Source: Borrelia turicatae 91E135 (lineage in GTDB: Bacteria > Spirochaetota > Spirochaetia > Borreliales > Borreliaceae). From it: a DNA stretch of 43,228 bases. How positions within the stretch are numbered: the stretch's first letter is position 1; every line of letters begins with the position of its first letter. The notes beneath the pieces were generated by a model, which ran no database searches, was not told the origin of the DNA, and worked only from the letters and a program-made list of their open reading frames with translations. A program made the translations under genes and the position numbers. Below are positions 33,982-43,069 of this stretch, one piece after another. The stretch is from positions 1 to 43,228 of the forward strand of contig NZ_CP019369.1 in assembly GCF_000012085.2 (NCBI RefSeq). The letters run 5' to 3'.

Positions 33982-35193
33982 CTATGAATAAGTTGAAGAA
34001 TAAACATTAGATGATGAATTTGTTATTGCATATGGTTCAACAAGTTTCAAACTTGTTGAACCATATGCAATAACAAATTCATCATCAAGTTCTAATTTTA
34101 AAAGTCCAGATTTAATCTTTTCAAATATCTTATCCATCTTATCTTTATCGCTACTACTTACTTCTTCTTTGACTTGGTTTGGCATATTAAGTAGTCCATA
34201 CATATTATCAGAAAATGTTTTTTCGATTTTTGTTGATATACAACCTGTTAAGATAAAACGGTCAATAAGCTTGATAATCTCATTACTTGCAAGCTTATAT
34301 GCTTGTCTGAAGGGCAGAAAATTATTGTTTTGATACACTTTTTCATACGTTTGTTGTAAATGGTTAAACTTGTATTGTAATTTGAGGTAATTAAGCTTAA
34401 CTGGTTTTGATCTAAATCCTAATGTTGACATTACAATGTTTGACATTTTATCAATCCCAGCAATTAGATTTTTGTGTAAACACATATCTCCAGGATTGAT
34501 ATTAATATCTTCAATTTGAGAATCATTAAACCATTTGTAAAATTCTGGCATACTTATGTCGTTAAAGACACTTGCAATTTCTTTTGAATAATATTCAAAA
34601 TCAAATGAATTACTCCGATTAATTGGTCTGAAATTTGGATCTGAGATTGATATTGTCTTTCTAAATTTAACACCCCCATTTTTAGAAGAAACATCACTCA
34701 TACTCTCATTACGCTTTCTATGTTTTATATTCACCTTTGCCAAATCTAAAAGCTGTTCCAAGATCTTTCCTTCAAGATGTTCTGCTGATTCAACCTTAGC
34801 TATAGCTTTTATCTCTTCAGGTAATACATATTTTCGAACAAGCTCTCGGCTTTGGGCTAAGAGTATCTCATCAAGTGAATATCCTTTAGAGAGTAATGTC
34901 TCTTTATTAAAGTGATTACTTAAGTATTTACTTGCAAGTGTATCAATCTCATTGATACGTGTTGCTTCCTTTAAGAGTTTATCTTGTAATAATGCACGCT
35001 CCTGAACCTCAGCAAGTTCTTTTGATACACGCTCATTTATACTTAAAGCCTGATTATCAGATTCTTTTGATGCTTTATACGCTTTATATTCTTCATATTC
35101 AGCAGCACTTATACTCACCATAACAGGTGTTTTACTTACTGCTTCTGTATCAGTAGCGGTCTTTAAAGAGTCATTTGTCTTCTCTACTTCCAT
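33982..35193 (-). CDS. cp32-like phage structural protein (DUF1357-type), altered C-terminus
   Basis: The 403-residue protein begins with a disordered head and a helical segment (SISAAEYEEYKAYKASKE, LSINERVSKELAEVQERALL), then SKGYSLDEILLAQSRELVRK, features I associate with the Borrelia DUF1357 family of the cp32 prophage late operon. Residues 190-380 form a second domain. The last 27 codons cross a perfect 38-bp inverted repeat (34010-34086), so after EFVIAYGSTS the protein reads the reverse copy of its own gene; the normal C-terminus is probably lost. It starts one base after the upstream gene's stop. Confidence 0.6.
   Translation of the reverse strand: MEVEKTNDSLKTATDTEAVSKTPVMVSISAAEYEEYKAYKASKESDNQALSINERVSKELAEVQERALLQDKLLKEATRINEIDTLASKYLSNHFNKETLLSKGYSLDEILLAQSRELVRKYVLPEEIKAIAKVESAEHLEGKILEQLLDLAKVNIKHRKRNESMSDVSSKNGGVKFRKTISISDPNFRPINRSNSFDFEYYSKEIASVFNDISMPEFYKWFNDSQIEDININPGDMCLHKNLIAGIDKMSNIVMSTLGFRSKPVKLNYLKLQYKFNHLQQTYEKVYQNNNFLPFRQAYKLASNEIIKLIDRFILTGCISTKIEKTFSDNMYGLLNMPNQVKEEVSSSDKDKMDKIFEKIKSGLLKLELDDEFVIAYGSTSLKLVEPYAITNSSSNVYSSTYS
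34010..34086. repeat. Perfect 38-bp inverted repeat (fold-back)
   Basis: Bases 34010-34047 are the exact reverse complement of 34049-34086 with a single C between them. The right arm is coding sequence of the phage gene; the left arm copies it backwards. It arises naturally by template switching or hairpin-primed synthesis, or artificially in sequencing. Confidence 0.85.
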
Positions 35194-35194
35194 A

Positions 35195-36406
35195 TTAATC
35201 TCCTTTTATTTTCATAAATAATCTGTCTTGTAAATTTGCCTTATCAACTTTACTTAAGGCAGGATTTAGCATTAAAGCTACATACTTGTCATACATTTCA
35301 AGTAATCTCATATCTCGCTCTATTTTTTCTTCTTCACTTAGCACATAAAGTGAATTAAAATGCATCTTAAGATTGAAATACTTAACAAGTTTACTATTAA
35401 TAGTAACTTCAATTTGTTCTTGAACACTTTTTAAAAAGTCATAATAATTAGACCTATCCCCTTTCCCATCATTTCCAAGCCCCTTGGTTTGCTCATTAAA
35501 ACTTCTAGTTAATGGCTCTTTTGTGTCAGCACCTATCTTTGCCTTTACTAAGGCTAATGCTTCCTTTAAATAGGTTAAGTCATACTTAATAACCTCCAGT
35601 GACGCATCAGGTGTTCCACTGTAAAAAATACCATTATTATTTAAGTTAGATTTAAGCCGCGTAAGCTCTCGCTCTAAATCTCTATTTACACTCTTAAATG
35701 TGCTTATATGATTTTCATCTACATTTCTTTTAAATAGATTAGAGAATATACGTGGCTTATCATTAACGCCCTTAGTTAAAATCTCTAATGAAGTCGTAGC
35801 ATCACTTAAGGCATCTTGTAATGTTACTAATGATTCATCCTTGTAAAATAAAAAGTTATGTTGCTCTATTCTCCTCTCTATTTCTTTATATATTTGTTCA
35901 AAAAGATATATATTAAGCAAAAAGCTTTGCGTATAACATGGACTGTAAGCTTTAAGTATATAATCATAATTAGAGTGTATGATTACTCTATTCTTATGAA
36001 TCTTCAACTCTCTATAAGATATCTTCTCATCTGTATTTACTTTGAAAGTGTATGTTATATAATTAAAGTCAGGCCCCTCATCACGAACATTGTTATAGTC
36101 AAGATACATAAACCCAATAGGAAGTTCTAGGTTCACGCTTAAATGTAAATCTTCAAGTAAGTCAGCAGTTTTAACTAAAATGTATCCAACACCATTAAAA
36201 CGGTAACTAATTAAACACTGCAATAATGCTTCTTTTAACTCTATTTTTAAGGCTTCTAAAGCATCATTAACATTAAAAGCAGTATCAATACTATTTAAGG
36301 TAATTCCATTCTTAAGAGTGTCCTCTGCTACATTTGAAATGTAGTTTCTAAAAAATATTGAATACTTATATAACTCTCTTGCGTTGATATTGCTATTTGA
36401 AATCAT
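35195..36406 (-). CDS. cp32-like phage portal-type protein
   Basis: ATG 36406 (MISNSNINARELYKYSIFFR) is preferred over an upstream in-frame ATG at 36484, because the intervening residues look like spacer; this gives 403 residues. It has LIKTADLLEDLHLSVNLELPI-like beta-rich parts, YKEIERRIEQHNFLFYKDE, NNNGIFYSGTPDASLEVIKY, TRSFNEQTKGLGNDGKGDRS and a helical end (EEEKIERDMRLLEMYDKYVA). Size, NEQTxGxGN and position ahead of the DUF1357 gene match the portal-like (DUF1073-type) protein of Borrelia cp32 prophages. The terminase that should precede it is missing. Confidence 0.6.
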   Translation of the reverse strand: MISNSNINARELYKYSIFFRNYISNVAEDTLKNGITLNSIDTAFNVNDALEALKIELKEALLQCLISYRFNGVGYILVKTADLLEDLHLSVNLELPIGFMYLDYNNVRDEGPDFNYITYTFKVNTDEKISYRELKIHKNRVIIHSNYDYILKAYSPCYTQSFLLNIYLFEQIYKEIERRIEQHNFLFYKDESLVTLQDALSDATTSLEILTKGVNDKPRIFSNLFKRNVDENHISTFKSVNRDLERELTRLKSNLNNNGIFYSGTPDASLEVIKYDLTYLKEALALVKAKIGADTKEPLTRSFNEQTKGLGNDGKGDRSNYYDFLKSVQEQIEVTINSKLVKYFNLKMHFNSLYVLSEEEKIERDMRLLEMYDKYVALMLNPALSKVDKANLQDRLFMKIKGD

Positions 36407-36484
36407 GATTTCTTTAACCTTCATCAAGTATATGGAAAAAGTATAACGCAACAATATTAAACACAGACTAATTGTCTCTAACAA

Positions 36485-36619
36485 AATTTAAATAATTTAA
36501 TTATTAGTTAAAAAACAATCAATAGAATTAATTGTTGAATCACACACAATCTCTGAAATGTTAAAGCATCTAATGCTTTTAGTTTTTATTTTTATCTTAT
36601 TTATTCAAGTGCGTTATTA
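36485..36619 (+). other. vlp upstream spacer, resumed after the phage block
   Basis: ACAAAATTTAAATAATTTAA, the AATCAATAGAATTAATTGTT stretch, TCTCTGAAATGTTAAAG and GCTTTTAGTTTTTATTTTTA match the spacers between bdr and vlp at 31500-31620 and 25868-25985. The phage fragment therefore sits where a bdr module would be. Confidence 0.6.
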
Positions 36620-37618
36620 ATGACTTTATTTTTACTTCTTAGTTGTGGCAGTGGTAGTACTAAGGCTGAAGATCCTAAAACCTTATTCTTAACTTCTATT
36701 GCTAATTTAGGTAAAGGTTTCTTAGATGTTTTTACTTCACTTTCTGATATGGTTGCTGGCGCTTTGGGTATTAAAGCGGAGACTAAGAAAAGTGAGGTAG
36801 GAGCGTATTTCACTAAAATAGCAGAGACAATGACATCTGTTAAAAAGAAATTACAAGAGAAAGTTGCTACGAATGGTAACTATCCAAAAGTTAAATCAGT
36901 CGTTGAGCACTTTATCACTAACACATTAGACAAGATCGCTGATGGGGCTAAGACAGCAGCTAGTGGGGCTACTGGTAGTGATGCTATTGGTAATGCTGTT
37001 AAAGATAATGATGCTGCCCCTGGAGAAACAGTAAGTGTAAACGCTCTTGTTAAAGGAATTAAAGAAATTGTTGGAGTGGTTCTGAAAGACAATGAAGGGG
37101 GTTCAGAGGCTACTAAGACTGCAGAATCAGAGCAAAAATCAATTGGTAGGTTGCTTGGTGGTAAAGCTAATGCTGAAGAAGCACAAGCCGCTGCAGCTAG
37201 TGCATCAATAGGTGCTGTAACTGGGGCTGATATTCTAAAAGCTATTGCTAAATCTGCTGAGGTTGCTAATAATAATGTTGAGATTGATCAGGCAAAGAAT
37301 GCTGCTGAGATTGCTGTTGCTAAGAAAGATGATAATAAAGATCTTGGTGCAGCAGCATAAAAGGACTCAGTTATTGCGGCGGGTATTGCTTTAAGAGCTA
37401 TGACTAAGGGTGGTAAATTTGCTGCTAAAAATGGTGATGATAAATATGCCAATGCAGTAAATGGAGCGGCAACTAGTGCTGTGGCTAAGACTTTAAGTAC
37501 TCTTATGCTTGCAATAAAAAATACTGTTGATAGTGGATTAAAAACAATAAGTGAAGCATTAGCAGCAGTTAAACAAGAAGATACCCCTGTAGCAAGTGAG
37601 GCAGGCACTAGTAAGTAA
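36620..37618 (+). pseudogene. Vlp cassette, delta-type, nonsense codon and truncated leader
   Basis: The shared block begins at AGTGCGTTATTAATGACTTT, so the leader is reduced to MTLFLLLSC from ATG 36620. The body is a normal delta Vlp ([55 protein letters not shown]) until TAA at 37358-37360, where paralogues have CAA (AAQKDAV), a single C-to-T change. The same frame continues KDSVIAAGIALRAMTKGGKF and TLSTLMLAIKNTVDSGLKTI to 37618. Its last residues (DTPVASEAGTSK) differ from other delta copies. Confidence 0.8.
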
Positions 37619-37651
37619 GTAGAAAATAAAAATCAATAATAAAGGCATTAA

Positions 37652-37692
37652 AGGGAAACGGGACTCATTAAATTGAGTAGTTTTCCTTTTTT
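37652..37692 (+). terminator. Shared-type hairpin terminator, diverged loop
   Basis: AGGGAAAC at 37652-37659 faces GTTTTCCT at 37680-37687, then seven T; the loop differs from the other copies. Confidence 0.6.
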
Positions 37693-37841
37693 TAGTTAAT
37701 AGGGTATTTGAAGTAATTATAGTATAGATATGATATATTGAGTGTATGTTAATTAAATAGATGAAGCAAAGTTAAGTGTGGAATTAGTAAGGTATGTGTA
37801 ATTAGTAAAGAGAAGGATAAGCAAATGGAGATACAACTGCG

Positions 37842-38021
37842 ATGAGTTTTGCTAAAGGAGGGAATACTGCAGATAATTTAGCCCAAGATGCAGTTAAAGC
37901 AGCAGTAGTAGCAGGAGGGATAGCGCTACGTTCATTAGTTAAGAATGGAAAATTAGCATCAGGAGTAAGATTAGAAGGCAATCTTAGAGATGTGCCTCAG
38001 ATGCCTTCTATATTGTTGTAA
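37842..38021 (+). pseudogene. Beta-type vlp 3' fragment
   Basis: The frame [40 protein letters not shown] matches the [20 protein letters not shown] block of the beta Vlp at 19704, then runs into the hairpin region and stops at 38021. Everything 5' of the block and the normal C-terminus are missing. The gap 37693-37841 shows nothing else. Confidence 0.6.
37973..38009 (+). terminator. Beta-type hairpin ahead of the gamma cassette
   Basis: AGAAGGCA...TGCCTTCT with further imperfect pairing; same position as at 6127-6164 and 20827-20868. Confidence 0.5.
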
Positions 38022-38031
38022 TTAAACTTAA

Positions 38032-39040
38032 GAAGTTAAATTAGCTGTTGAATTTAAAATTTATTTCTCTGATTCACTTATCAAAATAGGTCAAGGATTT
38101 CAAGAGATTTTTGGCATCTTTGGTAATGCTATTGGAGATACTTTGGGATTTACAGCAGTTAAATCGGGTGACAAGAGAAGTAAAGTTGGTGAACACTTTA
38201 AGACGATCGGAGATGGACTTACAACTACTAAGAATAAGTTAAATGAGCTATCAAGTAAAATATCTGAAGCAAAAAATGCTGATGGTAGCACAATTGAAGC
38301 TGTTAAGGGTGCAATTAAAGGTGCAAATGATGTCTTTGAACGACTAATTGCTGCTCTAACTACACTTGCTGATACTGCTAAAGAGGCTGGTAATACTGAT
38401 ATTGGTGATGCCATTACTGATAATAATGCTGTAGGTGCTGATGAAGCTAGTGTAAAGGCTATAATTGAAAGTGTAAAGACAATTATTGATCTAGCAGATA
38501 AATCTGGCATAGAAATCAAGCCTGGCAATTTTGGTGAACCGGTGGCTAATGGAGATGGACCTAAAGCCCTAATTCATAACGCTCAAGCTGGTGCAGGTGA
38601 TGCTGCAAAGCTAGCAGGCGAAGTATCAAAAGCCGACCCATGGGCTATGATTGATAAGATAAAAAATTCTAAGGATGTTACTGCGTCTGCTGCACCTGCT
38701 GCTGGCGATGATGCTGGAAAATTAGCTACTGGTAGTGTTGGTGCTGCAAATGATAATGGCACAGCAGCTACTAATGCAGACTTAGCAGCTGCTGTTGGCT
38801 CTCAAAGCAATGACTAAGTCTGGTAAACTTACTCAACCTGCTGCTAATGAAGAAGGAGCAGGTAAAGCAGCAGCTGTAAGTGCTGTAAATAAGGTGTTAG
38901 GAATACTTGATTTTATAATTAGGAAAACAGTAAGTATCAATTTAGATAAGATAAGAGAAGCTGTTAAAGGAATACAGTACTCTGACACTACTACAGAAAT
39001 AACAGAAGCTAGTGCTATTCAGCCCGCTGCTGCTAAATGA
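38032..39040 (+). pseudogene. Silent leaderless Vlp cassette, gamma-type, one-base insertion
   Basis: The frame opens at GAA 38032 after an in-frame TAA and reads EVKLAVEFKIYFSDSLIKIG, again without leader. It follows the gamma pattern ([42 protein letters not shown]) to about 38795, where paralogues read GTT GCT CTT and this copy has GTT G GCT CTC, one extra G. The frame then resumes [30 protein letters not shown] and [16 protein letters not shown] to 39040. The cassette is 1009 bases, consistent with one inserted base in a multiple-of-three length. Confidence 0.78.
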
Positions 39041-39080
39041 ATAATAAAAGATAAGTAAACAAAATAATAAAGTCATTATT

Positions 39081-39119
39081 AGGAAAACTCTTCTCTTCAT
39101 AAGAATTGTTTTCCTTTTT
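39081..39119 (+). terminator. Shared vlp hairpin terminator
   Basis: AGGAAAAC at 39081-39088 pairs with GTTTTCCT at 39108-39115, followed by T. The following spacer to 39400 mirrors 4567-5030. Confidence 0.7.
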
Positions 39120-39400
39120 GGCATTTTAGTAGATTAAATATTTGTATTAAAGATAAGTAAACAAGCTCTAGCTAAACTTTTTTAACTAGGGGGTAAATGA
39201 TTATTATGAGATTAGTTTTGATTAGTAAGTAATTGATTTTACTTTATCAAAATAATTTTGAATTGCCTTTAATTATTACAGAATAAAATAATTGAGGTTT
39301 TATGAAATTTAAAATAAAAGGTGTATATTTAATGGTAATTGTTTTCTTTAGACATTGAGACTCAATAGTTGAGTGATTTTAGTAATTTAGGAGGAGAGAT

Positions 39401-40285
39401 ATGAAGAAGAGTACTTTAGTAGTATGTATGTTAATATTGTTGTGTTTGTTGTCATGTGATATAAATGCCTTTAATGAATTACTAGACAAAACAAGGGAAA
39501 GATTTTTAGAAGGGAATAAATTAGAAGAAAATAAAGAATGTGAGAAAGAGCAAGAAGGTCAATTAGATGTTCTTAAAAATAAGTTGGAAGGAGGAGTACA
39601 ACAAGTAGTGCAAGAAAAGCCTTTAGCACCTGTTAATAATGCTATTCCAGTATTTAAATATCCTCAACAAGTGTATCCATACTATGTCCAAGAAGAAATA
39701 GATATAAAAGAAGAAGACATAACTCCAAATACTAAGTACGAAAAAGCTGCACAAGCAGAAATTGAAAAAATAAAGAGAGCCCTTGGTGATTATGAATTTG
39801 ATCAATTAATTGAGGATGCACTTAAACTTAAAAATGAATGTGATCGATTAGAATCCAGTTTTTATGGTGCCCTCTCAGAGCTTAACAATAAAATAGGAAG
39901 TTATCCTAGAGATAACAATGGGAAGAGACAGAAACTAATTCAGTTTCGCGATCAGTTAAATGGGAAAAGATTTGATATTAATAGGTTGACAAGTCGAATC
40001 GGAGGAGAATTACTTAGTGAGCTAAGCTCTGCAATGGTGTTTTTTGATCTAGCCCAAAAAACTTTAAAAGAATCTATTACTGAGAGATTAAAAAATAAAT
40101 ATAAAAGTTACAGGTTGTCAAGAAACAGTGATTTTTTAGCTCAAAAGTCACGAAGTGATGCAGAAAATTCTTTAGAGCAATTAGAATCTTCTGTTCCAAA
40201 GCTAAATGAGTCTAAAGGAAAAAAGAAAGAGATAGAAGAACTAGTGCAAGGAGCTAAATCTTTTCTAAGAAGTCTTCATAGATAA
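39401..40285 (+). CDS. P12-like surface lipoprotein, intact copy
   Basis: The 294-residue lipoprotein has leader MKKSTLVVCMLILLCLLSC (Cys19), then DINAFNELLDKTRERFLEGN, an acidic Gln-rich linker, a short proline-tyrosine stretch (FKYPQQVYPYYVQEE) and a helical bundle: EKIKRALGDYEFDQLIEDAL, KLIQFRDQLNGKRFDI and SRSDAENSLEQLESSVPKL. I believe it belongs to the relapsing-fever P12-type lipoproteins, distant from CRASP proteins; function unknown. AGGAGGAGAG precedes ATG. It follows a gamma vlp, exactly as its broken paralogue does in the left arm. Confidence 0.72.
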   Translation: MKKSTLVVCMLILLCLLSCDINAFNELLDKTRERFLEGNKLEENKECEKEQEGQLDVLKNKLEGGVQQVVQEKPLAPVNNAIPVFKYPQQVYPYYVQEEIDIKEEDITPNTKYEKAAQAEIEKIKRALGDYEFDQLIEDALKLKNECDRLESSFYGALSELNNKIGSYPRDNNGKRQKLIQFRDQLNGKRFDINRLTSRIGGELLSELSSAMVFFDLAQKTLKESITERLKNKYKSYRLSRNSDFLAQKSRSDAENSLEQLESSVPKLNESKGKKKEIEELVQGAKSFLRSLHR

Positions 40286-40333
40286 AAGAGTATATAAAAG
40301 GTAGTTAGGTATTTTATAAGTGTCAATATTTGC

Positions 40334-40360
40334 AAGAAGAGTTCTCTATAAAAAGGGAAC
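40334..40360 (+). terminator. Possible terminator after P12-like gene
   Basis: AAGAAGAGTTC faces GAACTTTCTT with one unpaired base, followed by a T-rich stretch. It is weaker than the left-arm hairpin at 3356-3388. Confidence 0.4.
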
Positions 40361-40440
40361 TTTCTTAAGTTTTATTTAGATACTAATAGGTTATTTTAGA
40401 GTTTTAAGGGATAAAATTTGTTGAATACTGATAACGCGAA

Positions 40441-40999
40441 AAGATGATTTGTTAAGTAAGGAATATAAGGTTTAGATAGGGGCTTTATAAAAGCTTATTG
40501 ATTATGATGTTAAGGCTTCTATATTTGTTGCAATACAATGGATGAGACATAGAACAGCAAGAATGAATGAGATTTCTGGTTCATATAGTTTGCTGAGAGA
40601 AGAGTTTTATCTTCCTTTAGAAGAGGATATAATAAATCGAAATATTGAGAATAAATAAATTGAGAGCACAAGAGTTGACTTAGATCGTGCAAAAGATATA
40701 GTAAATAATTTAATAGAAAGTTGAAAATCGTGTTATGAATTATATCAATCTATGATAGATTGTAATGTTTGAAAAGACGCATTTATAATTGTTTTACCTT
40801 TAAATTTATACACTGAGTGGTATTGGCAAATTGATTTAAATAATATGTTTCATTTTATAAAATTAAGATTGGCATTAAATGAAGTAGAAGAAGTGAATGA
40901 GTATTCATCAAAATAGATGCGTGAGTATGCCAAGATATTACTTGATATCATTGAAAAGTTTGTGCCGATTTTACTAGAAGTTTTAAGAATCATATTTTA
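40441..40999 (+). pseudogene. thyX: thyX pseudogene (right arm)
   Basis: With frame changes and stops the strand reads SKEYKVLDRGFIKLIDY, then KASIFVAIQWMRHRTARMNE, ISGSYSLLREEFYLPLEED, later IIVLPLNLYTEWYWQIDLNN and MFHFIKLRLALNEVEEVNE, MREYAKILLDIIEKFVPI. MRHRTARMNEISGSYS is the ThyX motif RHRxxSxNExSxRYS with changes, and LPLNLYTEWYWQIDLNN is its C-terminal core. ThyX makes dTMP from dUMP using flavin; relapsing-fever Borrelia have a working copy on a large plasmid. Here about 50 residues between IDY and KAS are deleted and several stops occur. Confidence 0.75.
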
Positions 41000-41407
41000 A
41001 ATGGGTGTAGGTTTCCTTACTAAGAGATAGTAAGCAATTTCTGGTGCTTTGGATACCAGTAGGTTTAAATTGGATGGTAAGGCATTATAGTATAAGAGTA
41101 TAAAAAGTTTTTCCTTAGATATTGAATTAAAATAGTAAATAATCATCAAAACAAAAATTTATTACTTATCAGAGGCAAAGATAATTCTGGAGATGATGCT
41201 GGGGGAGCTGAATTTAAAAAAAGGATTATTTATTTGGATAGTATCATTATATTGTAATAAACTAGAGCTATGACAAAAATTTCACAATACTAATTAACAT
41301 AAAAAACCATAAAATAATATTTTATATATTAATCAAACATACTGTGCTTAATAAGTTAAACTTTTAAAAGTCTATTATATTCATATTTTATCTCTCTCTA
41401 AGTCAGT
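41000..41407. other. Degenerate spacer
   Basis: No open frame of note. Short protein-like stretches occur (AISGALDTSRFKLDGKAL near 41030-41090, GKDNSGDDAGGAEFKK near 41170-41225), suggesting decayed lipoprotein genes, but neither can be assigned. Confidence 0.3.
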
Positions 41408-41680
41408 TTGGCTTCATGTAAACTTTACAGATCGAGTGGCTATTATTACATTGGTTATATTATACATTATATGTCGGGTGTAAAAACTAGCTTGAATGAT
41501 GCAGAAAATATGTTTAAAAAAGTAGAGTCAGAGATGGGTAAATTTAGGAATGCAATGAAACAGGCGGAGGAGGAAGATTTTGCTGCTTTAAAGAGTGCGC
41601 ATCAAGCCATTAGGAGTTGGTCAAAGATAGTATTTTTTAGGGAAAAAACCTCTACCCTTTGCAGCATTTATTTGTTATGA
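41408..41680 (+). CDS. Short hypothetical frame, likely lipoprotein-gene remnant
   Basis: Of 90 residues, the middle (YMSGVKTSLNDAENMFKKVE, SEMGKFRNAMKQAEEEDFAA) is helical and looks evolved, whereas the first 25 and last 15 residues look like chance reading. There is no good ribosome site. It may be the remaining piece of a surface-protein gene. Confidence 0.3.
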   Translation: MASCKLYRSSGYYYIGYIIHYMSGVKTSLNDAENMFKKVESEMGKFRNAMKQAEEEDFAALKSAHQAIRSWSKIVFFREKTSTLCSIYLL

Positions 41681-41848
41681 ATTTTTAATGAGTAAGATCG
41701 ATAAAATGAATTAACACAAAAAAATAGTAAAAAGTATTAATGTAATATCTTAAGAGAGTTAAAGTCAAATGGTTTTACCTATTTTAATAAAGACTTGAAT
41801 CTTATTCAAAGTGCTATATCTTTAATATTAATTTTAAAGGAGAGAGAA

Positions 41849-43003
41849 ATGAAATCCAAAAATAAATATGTAGCTTTGGGATTACTTTTGAGTTTTATCA
41901 GTTGTGATTTAATATTTAATGATGAAATTAAAGAAAAATCCCTAGGTTTATTAGATAAGGTTAATTTTGTCTTAGATGCTAGTGAAAAATCTGTTAGAAG
42001 TTCTACTAAGAAAAGAAGGAGGGTTATCAAGAAAAGACCATCTACTAGTGGCAGGAAATCTTTTAATAATTTAGCACAAAATGTAGTATCAGGCGATATA
42101 ACTAGTGTTCTTCAGGATGAATTACAACAGAATAGTATACAAAATGAAGTCATGCTTAAGGATGGACTTGAAATAAATGATGTCATTCTTAATGAAGAGA
42201 GTCCAAATGTTGTGTTATCAAGTACAAAATCTGAATTTAGAGAAGAAAAAGTACAAAAGCAACAAGATATAGAGCGAGCAAATTCAATTACTGCAGTTTC
42301 AACAATGTATGATTCCTATGAGCATGCAATAATGACTCATGGAAGTTCAACTTTCCTTAGTGGTGAAGGTGGTGAATTAAAGGAAACTATTGAAAGTAAT
42401 TCAATGGATTTTACTATAGACTCTGATTTAAGACCAGAAGATATTGCAGGTTCAAACACTATTTCATACATTGATGAAATAGAAGAAGATTATGATCAAT
42501 ACTATTTGGAAGATGATGAAGATGAATATGATGAAGAGGAGATAAGGTTAGACAATAGATATAAGTCCTATCTGGAAAGTGTTAGATATAATGTAGGTTC
42601 AGCAATTAATACAATTGATAAAATATTTAGAAATTATATATTATTTGGAAATAAACAAACCAAAATATATTATACACATCCTAGTGATACTGTTACCAGA
42701 GCTAAATCTAGAGAAGAGGCTAAAGAATTTACAAAAGAAAACCTTGAAAAAGATCTTAAGACCTTATTAGACTACATTCAAGTGAGTGCAAAAACTGCAA
42801 CAAATTTTGTATACATAATGGAAATACATGCAAAAAGCAGATTGGATAAACTCGAAACAGAAGTGAAATCTTTAATTTCAAAGGTCCAAGGACAATCTAA
42901 TCCATATGAAGCATATAAAGCAATAGTATCTCCAATCCTACAAATGAAAGATTCTCTTAAGGTAGTTCAGGGAGCTGTTGATAAAGATGGTCCTTGGTAT
43001 TAG
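41849..43003 (+). CDS. Surface lipoprotein, paralogue of the telomere-proximal protein at 278-1579
   Basis: ATG 41849 is chosen because AAAGGAGAGAG lies just ahead and it begins the leader MKSKNKYVALGLLLSFISC (Cys19); a longer in-frame start at 41795 would spoil the leader. The 384-residue product has a basic patch (KKRRRVIKKRPSTSGRK), a long low-complexity region, an acidic run (EEDYDQYYLEDDEDEYDEEE) and a helical C-terminal domain from LDNRYKSYL that aligns with the left-end paralogue. The basic-acidic pairing is unusual. Function unknown. It reads towards the right end, while its paralogue reads away from the left end. Confidence 0.75.
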   Translation: MKSKNKYVALGLLLSFISCDLIFNDEIKEKSLGLLDKVNFVLDASEKSVRSSTKKRRRVIKKRPSTSGRKSFNNLAQNVVSGDITSVLQDELQQNSIQNEVMLKDGLEINDVILNEESPNVVLSSTKSEFREEKVQKQQDIERANSITAVSTMYDSYEHAIMTHGSSTFLSGEGGELKETIESNSMDFTIDSDLRPEDIAGSNTISYIDEIEEDYDQYYLEDDEDEYDEEEIRLDNRYKSYLESVRYNVGSAINTIDKIFRNYILFGNKQTKIYYTHPSDTVTRAKSREEAKEFTKENLEKDLKTLLDYIQVSAKTATNFVYIMEIHAKSRLDKLETEVKSLISKVQGQSNPYEAYKAIVSPILQMKDSLKVVQGAVDKDGPWY

Positions 43004-43037
43004 AAAGTAATAATCCTATTATTATTTTAGATTTAAC

Positions 43038-43069
43038 AAAAAGGCTACGTAAAATTGTAGCCTTTTTTT
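43038..43069 (+). terminator. Strong terminator after the right-end lipoprotein
   Basis: AAAAGGCTAC pairs with GTAGCCTTTT around an 8-base loop and ends in a T-run. Confidence 0.85.
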
